Position numbers and translations under genes: made by a program. Shown here piece by piece: positions 41,166 to 41,384 of a stretch of 41,384 bases of DNA. Each line of letters opens with the position of its first letter. The stretch's first letter is position 1. The notes beneath the pieces are model-generated. The model did not search any database. It saw only the letters and a program-made list of their open reading frames with translations, and had not been told where the DNA came from. The stretch comes from Nitrospirota bacterium (lineage in GTDB: Bacteria; Nitrospirota; Thermodesulfovibrionia; Thermodesulfovibrionales; JdFR-86), in the NCBI GenBank assembly GCA_016207905.1, contig JACQZC010000020.1, positions 1 through 41,384 of the forward strand. Reading direction: 5' to 3'.

Positions 41166-41195
41166 AAAATAAAAAAAAGTGGGAAAACCCCACTT
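41166..41195 (-). terminator. Intrinsic terminator/attenuator in front of rimP-nusA
   Basis: On the reverse strand AAGTGGG (41195-41189), loop GTTTT, CCCACTT (41183-41177) is followed by a T-rich run to 41166. It ends only a few bases before the rimP ATG. It must either end the upstream transcript or attenuate the rimP-nusA-recG operon. Confidence 0.8.
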
Positions 41196-41276
41196 CTGAA
41201 AAATCCACCTGAAAAACCTTATAAAGCTTAACAGTTCCAAAAGATAAATGCAAGCCTGTGTATGGGGGAGGTAGTG

Positions 41277-41384
41277 TCAATCATTTTGTGTAAATTCCTT
41301 TAAGGGGTGTTTTCCCCATTGCTCGTTCAATCGGCTCAGCACCGCATAAACAATCCTCTCAATGCTTTGAACATTATTAAAGCA
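41277..41384 (-). CDS. Unidentified protein, C-terminal fragment cut by window edge
   Basis: An open reverse-strand frame enters from the window end and stops at 41277-41279. It encodes CFNNVQSIERIVYAVLSRLN then EQWGKHPLKEFTQND. The codon pattern looks real and the sequence is reminiscent of a transposase C-terminus, but I cannot name a family. Between it and rimP (41196-41276) is a leader-like stretch with TATAAG near 41220. Confidence 0.45.
   Translation of the reverse strand, partial: CFNNVQSIERIVYAVLSRLNEQWGKHPLKEFTQND

Noticed and set aside
41163-41240. A longer rimP starting at TTG 41240
   Set aside because: The extension includes a rho-independent terminator hairpin and a hydrophobic peptide unlike RimP N-termini.

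Overview
The window looks like a chromosomal stretch of a moderately low-GC, Gram-negative-type anaerobic bacterium. A Nitrospirota (Thermodesulfovibrio-like) or neighbouring lineage is my best guess from overall protein flavour, but nothing here proves the taxonomy. A lipoprotein and a type IV prepilin peptidase fit a cell with an outer envelope. SelB implies that the organism makes selenoproteins. Housekeeping genes occur as compact operons: rplU-rpmA-obgE-proB (1005-3769), aspS (3766-5544), argD-argF (15102-17238), rnj plus atpZ/atpI-like genes (18095-20346), ilvA, pgi, tsaE-pgeF, thiL-lon-galU, a sensor kinase with prepilin peptidase (35156-37145), and recG-nusA-rimP (37497-41162). One tRNA-Ala(GGC) lies at 28703-28775.

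Between these operons lie accessory islands rich in selfish or defence genes and in wreckage. Region 5.6-8.2 kb holds a broken helix-turn-helix gene, REP-like repeats, a chimeric remnant of a restriction-modification protein, and DUF3024, DUF4258 and DUF2283 genes. Region 9.0-12.2 kb holds a deletion remnant of a hybrid sensor kinase beside a complete type II restriction-modification locus: an XRE controller with a perfect 13-bp-arm operator, an MvaI/BcnI-like endonuclease, and a TSPPY methyltransferase carrying its own DNA-binding head. Region 14.1-15.0 kb holds a TumE-type toxin-antitoxin pair sitting between two 48-bp copies of the selB 5' end. Region 20.4-24.9 kb holds MazEF, an HNH endonuclease, HicB with a truncated HicA, and a convergent RelE/AbrB pair. 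Region 27.5-28.7 kb is a graveyard of gene fragments.

Three themes recur. First, one HTH module occurs three times (5.6-6.1, 22.3-22.4 and 27.5-27.7 kb), each copy damaged in a different way. Second, many remnants look like internal deletions that joined the two ends of a gene. Third, many start codons lack a Shine-Dalgarno sequence but have a -10-like hexamer, often an extended TGn-TATAAT, only about 5-11 bases upstream, suggesting frequent leaderless transcription.

The window starts inside an IS481-like transposase gene and ends inside an unidentified reading frame upstream of rimP.
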